From assembly GCA_021397835.1 (NCBI GenBank), contig JAJFZO010000094.1, positions 7,788,001 to 7,852,000 of the forward strand: 64,000 nucleotides of DNA, written 5' to 3'. Of the stretch, positions 1 to 12,021 are shown one piece after another. The DNA is from Moringa oleifera (taxonomy: Eukaryota; Streptophyta; Magnoliopsida; Brassicales; Moringaceae). Both the position numbers and the translations under genes were made by a program. The first letter of the stretch is position 1, and every line of letters begins with the position of its first letter. Below the pieces are notes generated by a model. It was not told the origin of the DNA. It searched no databases and saw nothing but the letters and a program-made list of their open reading frames with translations.

Positions 1-629
1 ACAGGGTCAGGACAAACATTCTCAACCATCATCATTCGGGAGAAAAAAGCTACTGCCTTTTCAGGATAACCGTTCTGCTCGTACCCAGTAATCATTGAAG
101 TCCACAGAACAACATCAGGTCTATCAAACTCCTCAAAAGCTTTCAAAGCATCAACAATTTGTCCACACCTTGAGTACAGTTCCATCAAAGCAGAACCAAC
201 AAAAATGTTCAATCTAATGTTTGCGTTCTTCTTCACAAACCCATGTACTATTTTACCACATTCAAGAGCCCTCAACCCTGCACATGCTTTTAAGGCGACT
301 GGTATTGTGAAGTTATCGGGTTTTACTTCATCAGTAGTTGCTTCACATATCATCTTAGTAAAGAGAAACAGAGTCTGTTCCCATTTTCTCTCCCTACAGT
401 AGCGCTTCAGTATCGAATTCCACAGGTACACGCTTCTACTTGGCGTTTCATCGAATATCTTGCGAGCGTGTTCAAGAGACGAGTACGTGGCGTATAAAGC
501 GTTGAGTTTTGAGACGAGAAAACTATCGATTAACAACCCAGTTTTGAGAATCTGAGAATGTAATTGAATCACTGCCTTGTCATCTTTACACGCGTTAAGC
601 AGCTTGAGGAGCAGTTCCCTTCTTGTCAT
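1..629 (-). CDS. Pentatricopeptide repeat (PPR, PLS-type) protein, N-terminal part
   Basis: Reading the minus strand from the ATG at 627-629 gives 209 uninterrupted codons that leave the window at base 1, so the 3' end is missing. The residues show successive PPR units: 'VYLWNSILKRY', then 'DNFTIPVALKACAGL', then 'VVLWTSMITGYEQNGYPEKA', with the 'H.Q..K.G' and 'LM.LYS+CG' spacers typical of plant PLS-class PPR proteins. The family binds organelle RNA and often directs C-to-U editing or processing in mitochondria or chloroplasts. Any E/DYW domain would lie outside the window. No intron is seen, as is usual for the family. The gene is divergent from the epimerase gene, about 3.3 kb away. By neighbourhood it could correspond to Arabidopsis At3g01580, but this is from memory. 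Confidence 0.9.
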   Translation of the reverse strand, partial: MTRRELLLKLLNACKDDKAVIQLHSQILKTGLLIDSFLVSKLNALYATYSSLEHARKIFDETPSRSVYLWNSILKRYCRERKWEQTLFLFTKMICEATTDEVKPDNFTIPVALKACAGLRALECGKIVHGFVKKNANIRLNIFVGSALMELYSRCGQIVDALKAFEEFDRPDVVLWTSMITGYEQNGYPEKAVAFFSRMMMVENVCPDP

Positions 630-3450
630 AAGTAGAAGACAACAGACTTGGGAAATGAGAACAGGAGCAACTCCAATTTCTCCCTCCCACCGCTTCGAAC
701 GTCCTCCAAAGAGGACCAAACTGGCGCCCCCTCGGATTGATCTCATCGACACGGCGTCGTTTAAATTGAGATTCACCAATTCCGGGTTTTTTTGGGGCCC
801 AAACCTTGGAACGGCCCAATTTTAACAGCTCATCACTGAAAAATATTTCTTTTAAATTTTTTAAAGACAAAAATAAATACTTGCAAAGGCTCTCCTTTTA
901 TTCCACTTTGTTTTTCCTTTTCAATTTTTATTATTTAAAATCACTTTTTGAAGGGGGAAAAAAAAAAGAAAGTAGCCTACACTTCCACCATTAACAAAGC
1001 CTTCCCATCCATGGAGAATATTTATAATGAATCCACTGAGCAAATTGCTTTCCTACCCATAAGAATATTTATTTTTTAATTAAAAAACAGAAAAACCAAA
1101 TTCATCCCTGCAAATCTTACAAAACAAATTTTCCAATCAATACGTCACCATTCACGAGGTCCATTGAAATTAAGCTCTCACGGTCGCACTCATTTTCTTG
1201 TCACTACCATTAGATATTTGAGTTTACAAATAAAAATAAACAAAACCCAATATTTTTTTTAAAAAAATAGGCAATTTAGTGGACTTTTCATGTTCCATAT
1301 TCTCCTTTCATTATCAAATTGCACGTAAGGTGGTGCAAATGTTGCGTAGAACCTATATATGGATGTGCTTTTAGGATAAGCATAAGCATCTTTTGGATTC
1401 TCCTCTTTTAATTTTGCATCAATCAAAAGCTCTCTCATATCTACCTTAAATTGGTCTACTCCTACCGTTAATTTTTAGTGCCATTTGTTTGGGATCAACT
1501 TTTTTTTTTTTTGGGGGGTTCTCTTGATTTTTCTTATATTAAATAGTGTGTTAGTGTCTTTTATGTTTTGAAAAAATAAATTAAAATATAAATTTTATTA
1601 AGTTTTAAAAAATATTATAATACATAATAATTTAATAAAATTAATATTTTTAATGTTAATATTATAAATTATTAAAATATTATTTAATTAAAAAGCTCAA
1701 TATATATTCAGATAAGTAAAAAAATTATTTTTATTAGATATTATATATTAATAAGTAATGTTAATTTTTTAAAGTGATTTATGTGTTTTTTTAAAAAAAT
1801 CATGTCTTAAAATTAATTATTTTAAGTTGAAATGTGATTTTTATTTTATTGATATAGATATCGTTAACATCATATGGTAATTATCATTTGCTTTTAAGTT
1901 TTATTTGTTTTAAACTTTATTTTTATGCGATTGACTCGTAAGTATATATTAAAAAATTGTGTAAAAATCATATATCATCATAAATTTATAAAATTTAATT
2001 CACCATATTTAAGAACTTTGATTCATGTATCATATTAATTATATAATTAACGATAAAAATACATTTTTATACTAATAAATATTTAAATTATGCTGATTTA
2101 TTTTAGATTATCATTATTATTAAATAGTAAAAAATGTCAAAATTATTGAAATTAACACGTACAGAAAACTGTATGGTTTATAAATTATTTTTTAAATTTA
2201 TGAATTTAATACAAAAAATTAAAACTTAAAATTGCAGCTCTTATAAAATCTACTAAACTATTACCTTTAGTTTTTTTTAAAAAAAATCATCAAATTGAAT
2301 TATGATGGAGTGTAAGATTTAGAGATATTTTTATATAAATTTAAAAAATAGAAAAAGACATGTAAATGATAATACAGATAATTTAAAGAAATACATAATT
2401 ATTTTTATTTTTTGTTTTGTAGTGTATTATGAACTCACTTTAAGCAACGTTGATTAAAAAATTAGAAAAACCTTACCAAATGGACCAATCAACGTAAGGA
2501 GCAAATCACTTTAGGCCATCTTGATTTATTTAAATAAATAAATTATTAAAGATTATTAGGAGGATGACAAAAAGGTGGAACCAAAGGCACTCATGTTTAT
2601 TTATATTTTTAAATTAATTAATAGTGTACGGACATGTGTACTCAGATATTCCCATCACCAATATTTAAAAGAAAGAAAATCAGATGGAGAGGAAAACAAA
2701 TGAGGACCGTTCATTAAAAGTGTTATTACCCATTAATTAATGTAAATATTTTAATTGTCACTTCAAATGAAAGAATCCTGTGTGACGCGACCCTAGAGCC
2801 CACAAGCGCTCCATCATTATCAGCACTCTTGATCGTTAAACTTATTTTATCAAACTAACAAATACTGTTTTAACGCTCTTGTTACCTCAGCCACGTGATA
2901 TTGTTTTGCGTTACATATAATTATTACTTATTCTTTAAGTTCGCATTTCTTATAAATATTTATTTTTAAAATTATTTTGAAATATATTTATAATATTTAA
3001 AATTAAAAAAATTATATATTACTGAATAATATAATTTTTTTTTAAAACTGATCATTAAATTTTAAAAAATTGATTGATATATTTTAAAGATAAGTCTTTT
3101 TAAACTTAAAAATAAATAAATATATATGTAATGTGGTGGTACCACATTTTTTTTATTACCTAATAAAATGCGTTTCTTTATTATTAAAATCATTTGTATT
3201 AAAAAAAATCTGATTTTTTGTGGGTCCCATATCCCGCCTAATTTCTAATTTTCATAATTAATCATGCCATTGAAAAAAAAAAAGGAAAAAGAAGTAGAAA
3301 AATCAGAGTCAGAATTTTGTTGATGTGATGTTGACGTGGCAAACCGAGGGTTCATGTAGATTATAAGGCAGCTAGGACCAACTACAGTTTTAACTTCTTT
3401 AACTGAAAGAGACACTATGACCAGAGCATCCAATGACAAAAGGCAATGCT
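630..3450. other. Intergenic region between divergent PPR and epimerase genes
   Basis: The first 250 bases hold the presumed 5' UTR and promoter of the PPR gene. The rest is strongly AT-rich with many A/T homopolymers and no recognisable coding sequence or transposon protein. A pyrimidine-rich stretch with CT and GTCT repeats at about 3479-3540 probably belongs to the promoter or 5' UTR of the epimerase gene. Confidence 0.6.
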
Positions 3451-3962
3451 ATAGTTGGTTGTTTTCTTCGGACATCCTTCTCTTCACACTCTCCATCAAA
3501 GTCCCATCTCTCTCTCTCCCCGTCTGTCTGTCTGTCTGGCTTCCATTTACATGAGTCTAGTCTATGTGTTACATGTATAATATATGGCCTCTTCACGAAC
3601 TCAGAGTTGGTGGGTTGTTCTTCAAACTCGAAGCCGATAAGGAAATCTTGATTATATTATCTTAATTGATTTCTTTGCAGCAAGCAAACGTAAGCTTTAA
3701 CCCATCTCGTTATCTTACTGTCAACTTGCTTATTATCTGTTTATTTCTTAAGTTCAGTTATCTGTTCTTCTATCCCTCTGTTTGTCCTTGTTAGGCCCCG
3801 TTTTTCCTCCAAATGAAGTATTCATTATCTTGATGTGCATATATTTGGAATTGATGTACATTTTATGTGTTTGCTTATATGTTTTTGCTGCAGCTGGAGT
3901 GGGGAAGGGGTAAAGAGAACCCATTAGTGAGGAGCTTAAGAGCGAGGTTGAGGCCGAAAGGG

Positions 3963-6900
3963 ATGCCGTTGAATATAGTCCGTGAGCGCGACGGATTGCC
4001 AAGAATTATATTGACTGAACCAACTGGGTCATCTGCGGAGGTTCGTTAAGCTTATCTTGGTTCTTTTCATGTACTTTTGGTTTTGGTGATTCTGTTCGAG
4101 TGTTTTGATGGTACGAATTTAAGGGATTTTATGGACGATGCGATTGGAAATTTAATTATCTGGTTCTGGAAGTAGTTGCAGATGAAGTTGTTTGGAAATT
4201 AAGAGTGAGTACTTGTGACTGGATGGTAAGACGGAAAGGAGCAACTTTTGTGACATAATCCTCTTGCATCATAGGAAGAAATAGTACTTTCCACAGAGAA
4301 AAGGGAAATTTTGATGCAGTAACAAAGAGGGCCCATGAAATTGGGGATGGATGATTAGAAAGGAAAGTGATTTTACTGTTAATATGATGATGCAAACAGG
4401 GTAGCCAGAGACATTAATTTAATCGAGTTTATAGGCATATTTTATTGGGTTATGTGTTGTTATGATCATTTCAAATTGGGATGTTTCATTTGTGAATTGA
4501 AGTATCATCATCAACTCTCACCATGAAACAACCTCTGTAGTTTAAAGGGTTGAATTCACGTTTTAGGTATGTGTATATGTTGTGTATATATATATGGACG
4601 TGGGTGCATATATGTTTGTGTATATATAACTTTATCATAGATCTAAACTTGGTCAGGGGAACTTAGGTGAGTCAAAAATATCGAGGTTGACCGTCAGAGG
4701 TTAAGTTCAGCCAAAAAGTTTCTTAGTAGCAGTCCGGCGACCTTTTCTTCTTTTACTTCACATAGCTTTTCGTCTCCTTGATAGCTGGAAGTTCTCCAAA
4801 AGTATGAAAAGCTGATTGAATTTAGCAGATAAACGTGAAGAGGATGCCTCAGATATGCTGTTGTAGATTGCTAACATGAAATGGTTTTACATGAAGAAGA
4901 TTTGGCTCAGCATGTTCTATTCGATACGGGTAGGAGAAGTAGTATTCTTTTCTTAAAAAAATAGAAAAATCAGAACCAAGTCAAGATGATACAGATCAAC
5001 CCCTTAATTGGAACTTGTATCTACTTCCCTCATCTTTTACTCTTTGTAACATGTTCAATCTAACTTTACTCATCCTTTAGAGCTGGTTGAATTTATCAGA
5101 TAAATGTGAAGAGGATGCCTCAGATATGCTGTTGTAGATTGCTAACATGAAATGGTTTCAGGTACTCCTGTATGGAGGACAGGTAGTTTCTTGGAAAAAC
5201 GAACGGAAGGAAGAGCTGCTTTTTATGAGCAGCAAGGTAAACCAATTCGTTCTTATGTATTATTTAGGAGATCATACATGATTAATTGAATCTGATGACC
5301 ATGGTGTTATTTGCTTCATCATTTAGTCACACTTTATAACCTCTTGGGACAATGATTTTCAATTTAATGTGTGCTTGTGTCACAAATTCATTATGTAAGG
5401 TCCGAAAATAAGCTATTCAGAAATCTTAAGATAAGACACATCCATATAGAATGTTATTTATATCTTAGATTTAGATTTGCATTTTCTAGACCTTCCTTAA
5501 TGCATCTTTGATGGATGTAAAAGATTGATCTGGAAAACTAGTTCCCAGGGCAAAAACTTCGAGCAAGTGGTGCAAATTTGCATCCTTATTCCTTGAAGAT
5601 AATTAAATTAGGAATCAAAAAGAAAAAAAAACAAATGTGTAGGTCGCATTATTTGGAAGTCTAACATGCATCTATGGGGCAGCCCTGTCAATATTATGGA
5701 AAACTGCTCAGAAGTAATAATTCTTTTCTTTGATGTCTAGCCGAATGACTAACAATGTGAAAGAACAAATACTTGTTAAAATAGATACTTTTGTAAATTT
5801 TCCTTTTTTCTTCTACTTGGTAATGTAAATTTGTCTTTCTGCTCTCTATTATATGATGCTACCGATGCATAAGATTCACACTGTCCTCATTCATTACTCA
5901 TTGCACCATTGTTCTCATCTCCCATCTTTTTGAGCATTCTTAGTAGAGCTTAAATGCTTTTTCTGTTTTGAGTTACGTAAGTTTATCAAAGCAGCAGTTT
6001 CAGTTAGGGCTTCCCTTCACATTTTCATCAAACATGGTGGCTTTTGCAGGCTACTTGGAAACCACCTAAGGCCATAAGGGGAGGCATACCTGTCTGCTTT
6101 CCACAGGTTGGGTACCAAAAAACTGGCGAAAGCATGATTAGCTATAGTTATTGTGATTATGCATTTTAGTTCATTGCTGGCTGTTGCAGTTTGGAAATCT
6201 TGGTTCACTGGAAAGGCATGGGTTTGCTAGAAACAGAATGTGGTCCTTTGATAATGATCCTTCACCGCTGCCCCCAGCTAACAATCAATCAACAGTTGAT
6301 TTGATTTTGAGGTCTAAAGAAGAGGATCTAAAGACGTGGCCGCGTAGGTATGTTATGAATTCTGTTTTGCCCATCAATCAGACCCAAGCCCTCCTGTGGA
6401 GACCTATGAATCTCTTCCTGGTGGTCTTTTGCAGCTTTGAGTTGCGTCTTCGTGTTTCTCTGAGTCCTGGCAAGCTGACTCTGATCCCTCGTGTGAGAAA
6501 TACAGATAACAAGGCCTTCTCCTTCACGTTTGCACTGCGCAACTACTTGTCTGTATCAGATATAAGGTTTGTGCTGTAAATTTAGAAGCTATTGCTTTTG
6601 TTTGCAGTGAACATTGCTGGAAGTGTTTTATGGTTGTATTCATGCACATTTTGATCGCATAGCCATAACCCTTAGTCTTTTTACCCACTTCATACTGAGT
6701 CTGTCACTTAAGGGTTACTGTCTAATAGCTGAGGTCAGAACACACTTTCGATGCTGTTTAATTTGCAGTGAAGTGCGTGTTGAGGGTTTGGAGACTCTTG
6801 ATTACTTTGATAATCTGATTCGCAAAGAAAGGTTCACAGAGCAGGCAGATGCAATTACATTTGATGGCGAGGTGTGACTAATATTTGTATTTTTGAACTT

Positions 6901-7372
6901 TTATTATATAGATTGTGCTTTTTTGGACCTCAAGGTGATATCTAATGACGTAACGATCTTTCCTTCAGATTGACAGAGTATATTTGAACACCCCAACAAA
7001 GATTGCTATCATAGACCATGAGAAGAAGAGAACATTTGAACTGCGGAAGGATGGCATGCCAGATGCAGGTTTACTGATTAGTCATTTTCATACTTTTATC
7101 CTTATTATGAGATGTTTCTTTCCTACGGATTGAAAAATCACTTGGTGTTTGCAGCTGTGTGGAACCCTTGGGACAAAAAGGCTAAGGCTCTTGTGGATTT
7201 AGGGGATGAGGATTACCATACCATGTTATGTGTGGATTCTGCTGCTATTGAAACCCCTATTGTCTTGAAACCCTTTGAAGAGTGGAGGGGCCAGCAAGAG
7301 CTCTCTACTGTCTCATCAAGTTATTGCAGTGGGCAGCTAGATCCTCGTAAGGTTCTTTACGGCTTTTACTGA
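3963..7372 (+). CDS. Putative glucose-6-phosphate 1-epimerase (aldose 1-epimerase/galactose mutarotase-like family)
   Basis: Eight coding exons join in frame with GT..AG introns: 3963-4040, 5162-5236, 6050-6106, 6190-6347, 6435-6566, 6769-6871, 6969-7068 and 7155-7372, giving 306 residues. The product begins MPLNIVRERDG, has the family motifs 'GGQVVSWKNER', 'AIRGGIPVCFPQFG' and 'RHGFARN', and ends 'SGQLDPRKVLYGFY'. Members interconvert alpha and beta anomers of hexose 6-phosphates in the cytosol. The His of 'HGFAR' is present, but the usual 'HTYF' motif reads 'RNYL' after 'SFTFAL', so catalysis may be altered. 5' UTR introns are likely, because the exon at 3895 begins after an acceptor. Length is normal for the family. 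The closest Arabidopsis relative from memory is At3g01590. Confidence 0.93.
4811..5159. repeat. Dispersed direct duplication within epimerase intron 1
   Basis: About 78 bases at 4811-4888 reappear nearly identically at 5082-5159. Both contain 'gaggatgcctcagatatgct' and 'tgctaacatgaaatggttt'. The downstream copy ends in the functional acceptor (TTTCAG before exon 2). The upstream copy ends TTTTAC and so lacks the AG. Confidence 0.92.
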
Positions 7373-7499
7373 CTTCACCCAGAAAGTATGTGCAGGTTCC
7401 CTTGTAATTTATATATTTTGTCTCATCTCCTGTAGAATATTTATAAACTTGCTCCTTATTATCCTCACTCTGGTACTCCAATTTCTTAAGTGACGTTAA

Positions 7500-8250
7500 A
7501 CCAGTTGCTTGTATTTGTTGCTGTTAGTAGTTAGGGTTGAGGCTGTCACAGTCTTGAGCAACAGAAGTATTTTGTGTATTGTTGCCTTTCTGTGATAGTC
7601 AGGAATGTATCTTTGTGATTTTAGAATATTATTCACTGAATGAGTTCCGTGTTGCCATAGTTGGTGTGGTGCAGAATCATAGTTCATAGCACTTCAGAAT
7701 AGTAAGCAGCTCCATGCCCGTCGTTGGCCTTCATACTGAGCAATTGGGCAGTAGATTTCAAATAGATTTCCATTTCTAAGACTCCAAACACTTAATTTCT
7801 TTCTGAGTGCTCCAAGACCTTCATCAAGTTCTTCTTTACCATTCTCACAGTGATGCCAGAAATTACTACACCAACCTTACTGTCATCCCCAGATCACTGT
7901 CAAATGCCACCTGATACATTTTCTTTGTTGGGTTTTACTGGTGCTTTTCCCACCTTTGACTTCAGAAAATGCAACAATGCATTGCCTTCTTCTGCAGATG
8001 CTTCCTTCTCTTCAGCTTTCTCCTTCTCCCCATTCTCACTGTTCTCCTTCTCTTCTCTGCACTGCTTCTCCGTTAGCACCCCCCTGAAATCCACAAATCT
8101 TTGGTTCATTCTGAAACACAATTGTCATTTCCTACCAATTGAAGCTACAGATGAAGAAAGAGAACTGTGAGGTTTTTGAGTTGGCTTGCCTTGATGTAAT
8201 AGACCATCATGTGCTTTGTACAGAGAGGAATGTGGTAAGGGAGGATAAGA
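7500..8250 (-). other. Minus-strand coding-like segment in the 3' flank of the epimerase gene
   Basis: This stretch is downstream of the epimerase stop, and a polyadenylation-like AATAAA lies near 8294, so it may simply be a long 3' UTR. On the minus strand, 8121-7900 reads as a lysine/glutamate-rich peptide ending 'LLHFLKSKVGKAPVKPNKEN' before a stop. It is preceded by a splice-acceptor-like TGTGTTTCAG. I do not recognise the protein. It may be a remnant exon of a convergent gene or a chance reading frame. Confidence 0.3.
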
Positions 8251-8300
8251 GAGCTTTCAGAGGACTTGTGTTTCAATTGTAAAGGTTAGTCAATAATAAA

Positions 8301-9162
8301 GATCAGCATTCTTTACCCTGTTTAATGTTGATAGCTGGTGACTTCATTAGGATGGCCATAAGGTGGAACTTAATTCTGATCTACAATCCACAATCATGTT
8401 CATTGCATTGTTATATTAAAACAATTTTTAAAAAAATAATTTTGAATTTATTTATCAGATTTTAATATTTTTTAATTAAAGAGTTATTTTTATAATTTTT
8501 TTTTAAATTTTTGATGGAACATTTTTTTAAAAGAATATATATTTTTACTATTTAAAAAATTTTAAAATCATTTTATAACTGTAGTTTAAATATTTTATTT
8601 TATATGTATAAAAAATTTCAATTTAAATATTTTAATTTTAAATTGTTGGATAAAATTTAATTTAATTTAAATTAATAAATCAAATTTTAATCATTATTTT
8701 TTAAATTTATGTAATAATATAAAGTAAAAAAGTTTTATAAGACCTTGTATCCTAGGTTTTTTTCTGAGAGAGAAGTTAGCAGGCATGAAACAAAATCATG
8801 AAGGCGACAAAGCTAATCAGTTGGTTTAATTCATCTTTCAAGCCTAGCTCTGGTCATGGGCCTAAGCAGAATAGCCCAAAATGCAAACGTTGACGCATTC
8901 TCAAAGCAAACCTGAGTTGGTCTCTCCTAGCCAATCAGGTTACCCTGACTAGAGCCTGAAAGCTACAACCCTATATAATCTCGAGTGGGCTTCCTTCTAG
9001 GTCTAGGTCAAGTAAGAATCTTTCTCTCGTGGAAAATATTGCCTGAATCAGGCCCAACTTGATTCTCTACTACTCTTTCCTTTGCTCTGTGAGTTTCCAA
9101 CCCAAGGGATCTTTTTTCCTGTTTCAATTTCTGGTTTCCTGGTTACTCCACGGAGAGAAGCC
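8301..9162. other. Intergenic region and RRP8 promoter/5' UTR
   Basis: The first part (about 8400-8730) is A/T-dominated with no recognisable content. From about 8760 the composition becomes ordinary and should hold the promoter and 5' UTR of the RRP8 gene. No other gene is seen. Confidence 0.5.
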
Positions 9163-9367
9163 ATGGAGGGAGGACAGAGCCGAAGACGCACGAGGGCGAG
9201 GCACCGCAAAACTCAAAACCTAAGATCTTCAGAGCTTAAAGACACGCACAGTAGCTGCGGCAGCAGCAACAAAATAAAAAAGCGTAAGGAAGAGGGCAAA
9301 GTTCATGAAGATAAAAGACAACCTTCTGCTTCCTCGAAGCGGCCTAAAGCTTCTAATTTTCTCGATA

Positions 9368-9414
<47 letters not shown>

Positions 9415-12021
9415 AATTACGAGTGCATGTTTATGTTAGCGTAAAGGTCAGTTTTTGATCGATTAGATAACGGAGTGAGTCGTATTGCAGCTGCGAGCAA
9501 GGTTAGCAGGTGGCCATTTTAGAATGCTTAACGAGAAGCTCTACACTTGCACGTAATAATTTCCTTTCTTATCTTTGCTTTAATTCGAGTTCTCTGTTGT
9601 TTACTTTTCCATATTTTGATTCTTACAAGTTTATTTGATTGCTGATAAGTGGAAAGTGAGGAAAAGGAATTCTGGTCGCTAAATATTGTTTAAATGTTTA
9701 ACTGAATATAAGCTTGATGTTTCTGAATTTAACTGAGGTTTCAGCTATTAAAACTTAAACGGTGGATCAATTTTTCTTCTTATACCTCTGATTTTTATAT
9801 TTTACTTCTTTTATGCAACTTAAGAAAGCATAGAACTGATACTAACTGTTATTGACTGCAAGATTTCTTCTTACCATGTGTATCCTCTGTTATAGTTTGA
9901 GGCTGGCTTATGATATCTTCTTTTATTGGTAACTACGAATTCAATATGCAGATGAAAGCATCCTTCATTTTTTTTGTTTTTGTTTTTTTGAGCAGATGAA
10001 AGCATCCTTCATTAATATCTATAAACATCAATTCTCTTGTTGTCCCATGTTTTAGTGGAAAAGAAGCACTGGAATACTTCAAAGAAGATCCAGAACTATT
10101 TGATATGGTAAGATTCGTTTACACTGATGCAATTTTCTCTTATTAATATTCTATCTGGCGGTCCTTTTTAATAGTTCTGCCACAATATGCATAGAATTGA
10201 TATATTTTCTTGTTTATATGAAGGTCAAAACTTGTGGTTGCGCTGGATACATGTGTAACTTTGAACTGCTTTATATCTTGGAGTAAAAAGGTTCATATTA
10301 GATGACTAGTGTTGGTGATTGCCTTGTGTTATTTCCATAAACTATGTCAGCCATACAGTCCATTTCATGCTTAGAAACGTTCCCCTAGTTCCATCTATGC
10401 CCTTGATTGCCAGATCACTTTGGATTGAAATCTCTTATACCACTTATTATGTGAGTAAACTAGGCTTCAAAGTTATGTAACCAGTGCCTTAGCAGCCATA
10501 TCAAAACTTCTTGTTAGAAACTTAACATTATGAAATTATGTTTGCATCAATTTTAGTAACTATTTGCATGCTTTCAGTTTACTATGCATACGAATTGCCA
10601 TTAATAATGATTTTTTTTTCTTGTTTCCATTGGATACTATGAATTTGGCTTTAAAATATTTCAGAATATGATTGTTTAGATTATATGGCCAGTATCATGC
10701 AGGATATCACGAGCAGATGTCACATTGGCCTGAGCAACCAGTTAATATAATCATAAAATGGCTAAAAAATCAGAGCCCTTCCCTGGTTGTGGCTGATTTT
10801 GGCTGTGGTGAGATTAATCTAAACTTTATTTTCCATTGCTAAGCTACAGTTATTATTTCCAAACTGTTAAAGGGGATTTAGTGTAGTTCTAATGTTGTGT
10901 TTGTTTTGTGAACATCATTCTGCTATATTGTGTTCTAGGGGATGCACGCCTTGCTAGAAGTGTGAAGAATAAAGTTCACTCTTTTGATCTTGTTTCCAAG
11001 GATCCTTCAGTAATTGCTTGTGATATGTCAAATGTATGTGATCTAACAATTGGGTGATATTGCATTTCAAGTTTTCTAATGGCAACTTTTTTCTCTATGC
11101 AGATAATTATGTTTTCCCTTGTTTATATAGCATTGGAAAAAAATCTTTTATTAGCTTAACATTAGCCTCATGTTTATTGTTTCTAGCTGCAGATTAGAAA
11201 TTCCAATAAAAGAAATAGTTGTAATAAAGAAAATACACTCTCTTGTACCTTTTATGGGCTTGTTGTTCAGAGTTGTTGAAGATATATCTTCTTACTATTT
11301 TACAAAAAAAAAAAAGTAATTTAAAAGATCTAAGAAGCGCTTTGATCTTCTCCATTTTTGTGAGTATAGGCCTTCACAATTAATAGTTTATATTTTCTTG
11401 CAGACACCTCTTGATCCTTCATCCACAGATGTCGCCGTCTTCTGCCTTTCTTTGATGGGGACCAACTATTCAAGTTACCTTCAGGAAGCGCACAGAGTTC
11501 TTAAGCCAAGGTTTTTGACTTGCTCAAGATTCTTGCTTTCTTTTAGATTACAAGTTCATAGCCTGATTTGATGGTTCTTTGCAGTGGTTGGCTGCTAATA
11601 GCAGAGGTGAAGAGCAGATTTGATCCTAACACTGGAGGAGCAGACCTAAAAGAGTTTTCTAAAGCTGTTTGTGACCTAGGATTTACCTCAGTGTTGAAGG
11701 TCTGTTCGGGTTCCTTTAGTTTGTCTCAATAAATAAATCCTGTATGCCTGCTAACTGATATCCTATATGTGCAGGACTTTTCAAATAAGATGTTTATTTT
11801 ATTACACTTTCAGAAAAAGGTTTGTAATGAATGATCCTTTATTTTTGATTGAATGCTCCTAAATAATATGTTCATCTTTGATTCTGTGCTAGAAAGTGGT
11901 GTGTATAATTGAATGCTCCTAAATAATATGTTCATCTTTGATTCTGTAGGAGAAACAAAAGTCCAAGGGGAAGGAAATTGAATGGCCTGAGCTAAAACCT
12001 TGTTTATACAAGCGTCGTTGA
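9163..12021 (+). CDS. RRP8: Ribosomal RNA-processing protein 8 (SAM-dependent rRNA methyltransferase)
   Basis: Nine exons join in frame: 9163-9369, 9491-9552, 10056-10107, 10693-10807, 10939-11033, 11404-11510, 11585-11699, 11775-11819 and 11950-12021, for 289 residues, close to the Arabidopsis protein. The N-terminus is basic ([12 protein letters not shown]-rich to about residue 65), fitting nucleolar targeting. The conserved core follows: '[20 protein letters not shown]', '[13 protein letters not shown]', the SAM-binding '[13 protein letters not shown]', '[17 protein letters not shown]', '[17 protein letters not shown]' and a terminal 'CLYKRR'. Rrp8 methylates N1 of an adenine in 25S rRNA and takes part in pre-rRNA processing in yeast; the plant role is inferred. 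ATG 9163 is the first start giving this N-terminus. Intron 1 opens inside a CT microsatellite. Confidence 0.96.
9371..9409. repeat. (CT)n microsatellite at the RRP8 intron 1 donor
   Basis: About 19 CT repeats begin directly at the intron 1 donor (ACG|GTCTCT...). Failure to splice would add a Ser-Leu repeat peptide ending at the stop at about 9442. Confidence 0.9.
9948..10013. repeat. 22-bp direct repeats flanking a T-rich tract in RRP8 intron 2
   Basis: The 22-base sequence containing 'gatgaaagcatccttcatt' occurs at 9948-9969 and again at 9992-10013, separated by a run of Ts broken by two Gs. The arrangement resembles a target-site duplication around a bare poly(A) tail on the minus strand. 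Confidence 0.85.
11848..11947. repeat. Tandem duplication, period 60, in RRP8 intron 8
   Basis: Forty identical bases containing 'gaatgctcctaaataatatg' lie at 11848-11887 and 11908-11947, exactly 60 bases apart. The second copy runs into the acceptor TGTAG of the last exon. The first copy is followed by TGCTAG, a possible competing acceptor. Confidence 0.93.

Noticed and set aside
6602..6607. Alternative acceptor TTTGCAG before 'tgaacattgctgg' upstream of epimerase exon 6
   Set aside because: Joining there breaks the conserved reading frame. The near-identical site at 6762-6768 gives the expected 'SEVRVEGLETLDY'-like sequence.
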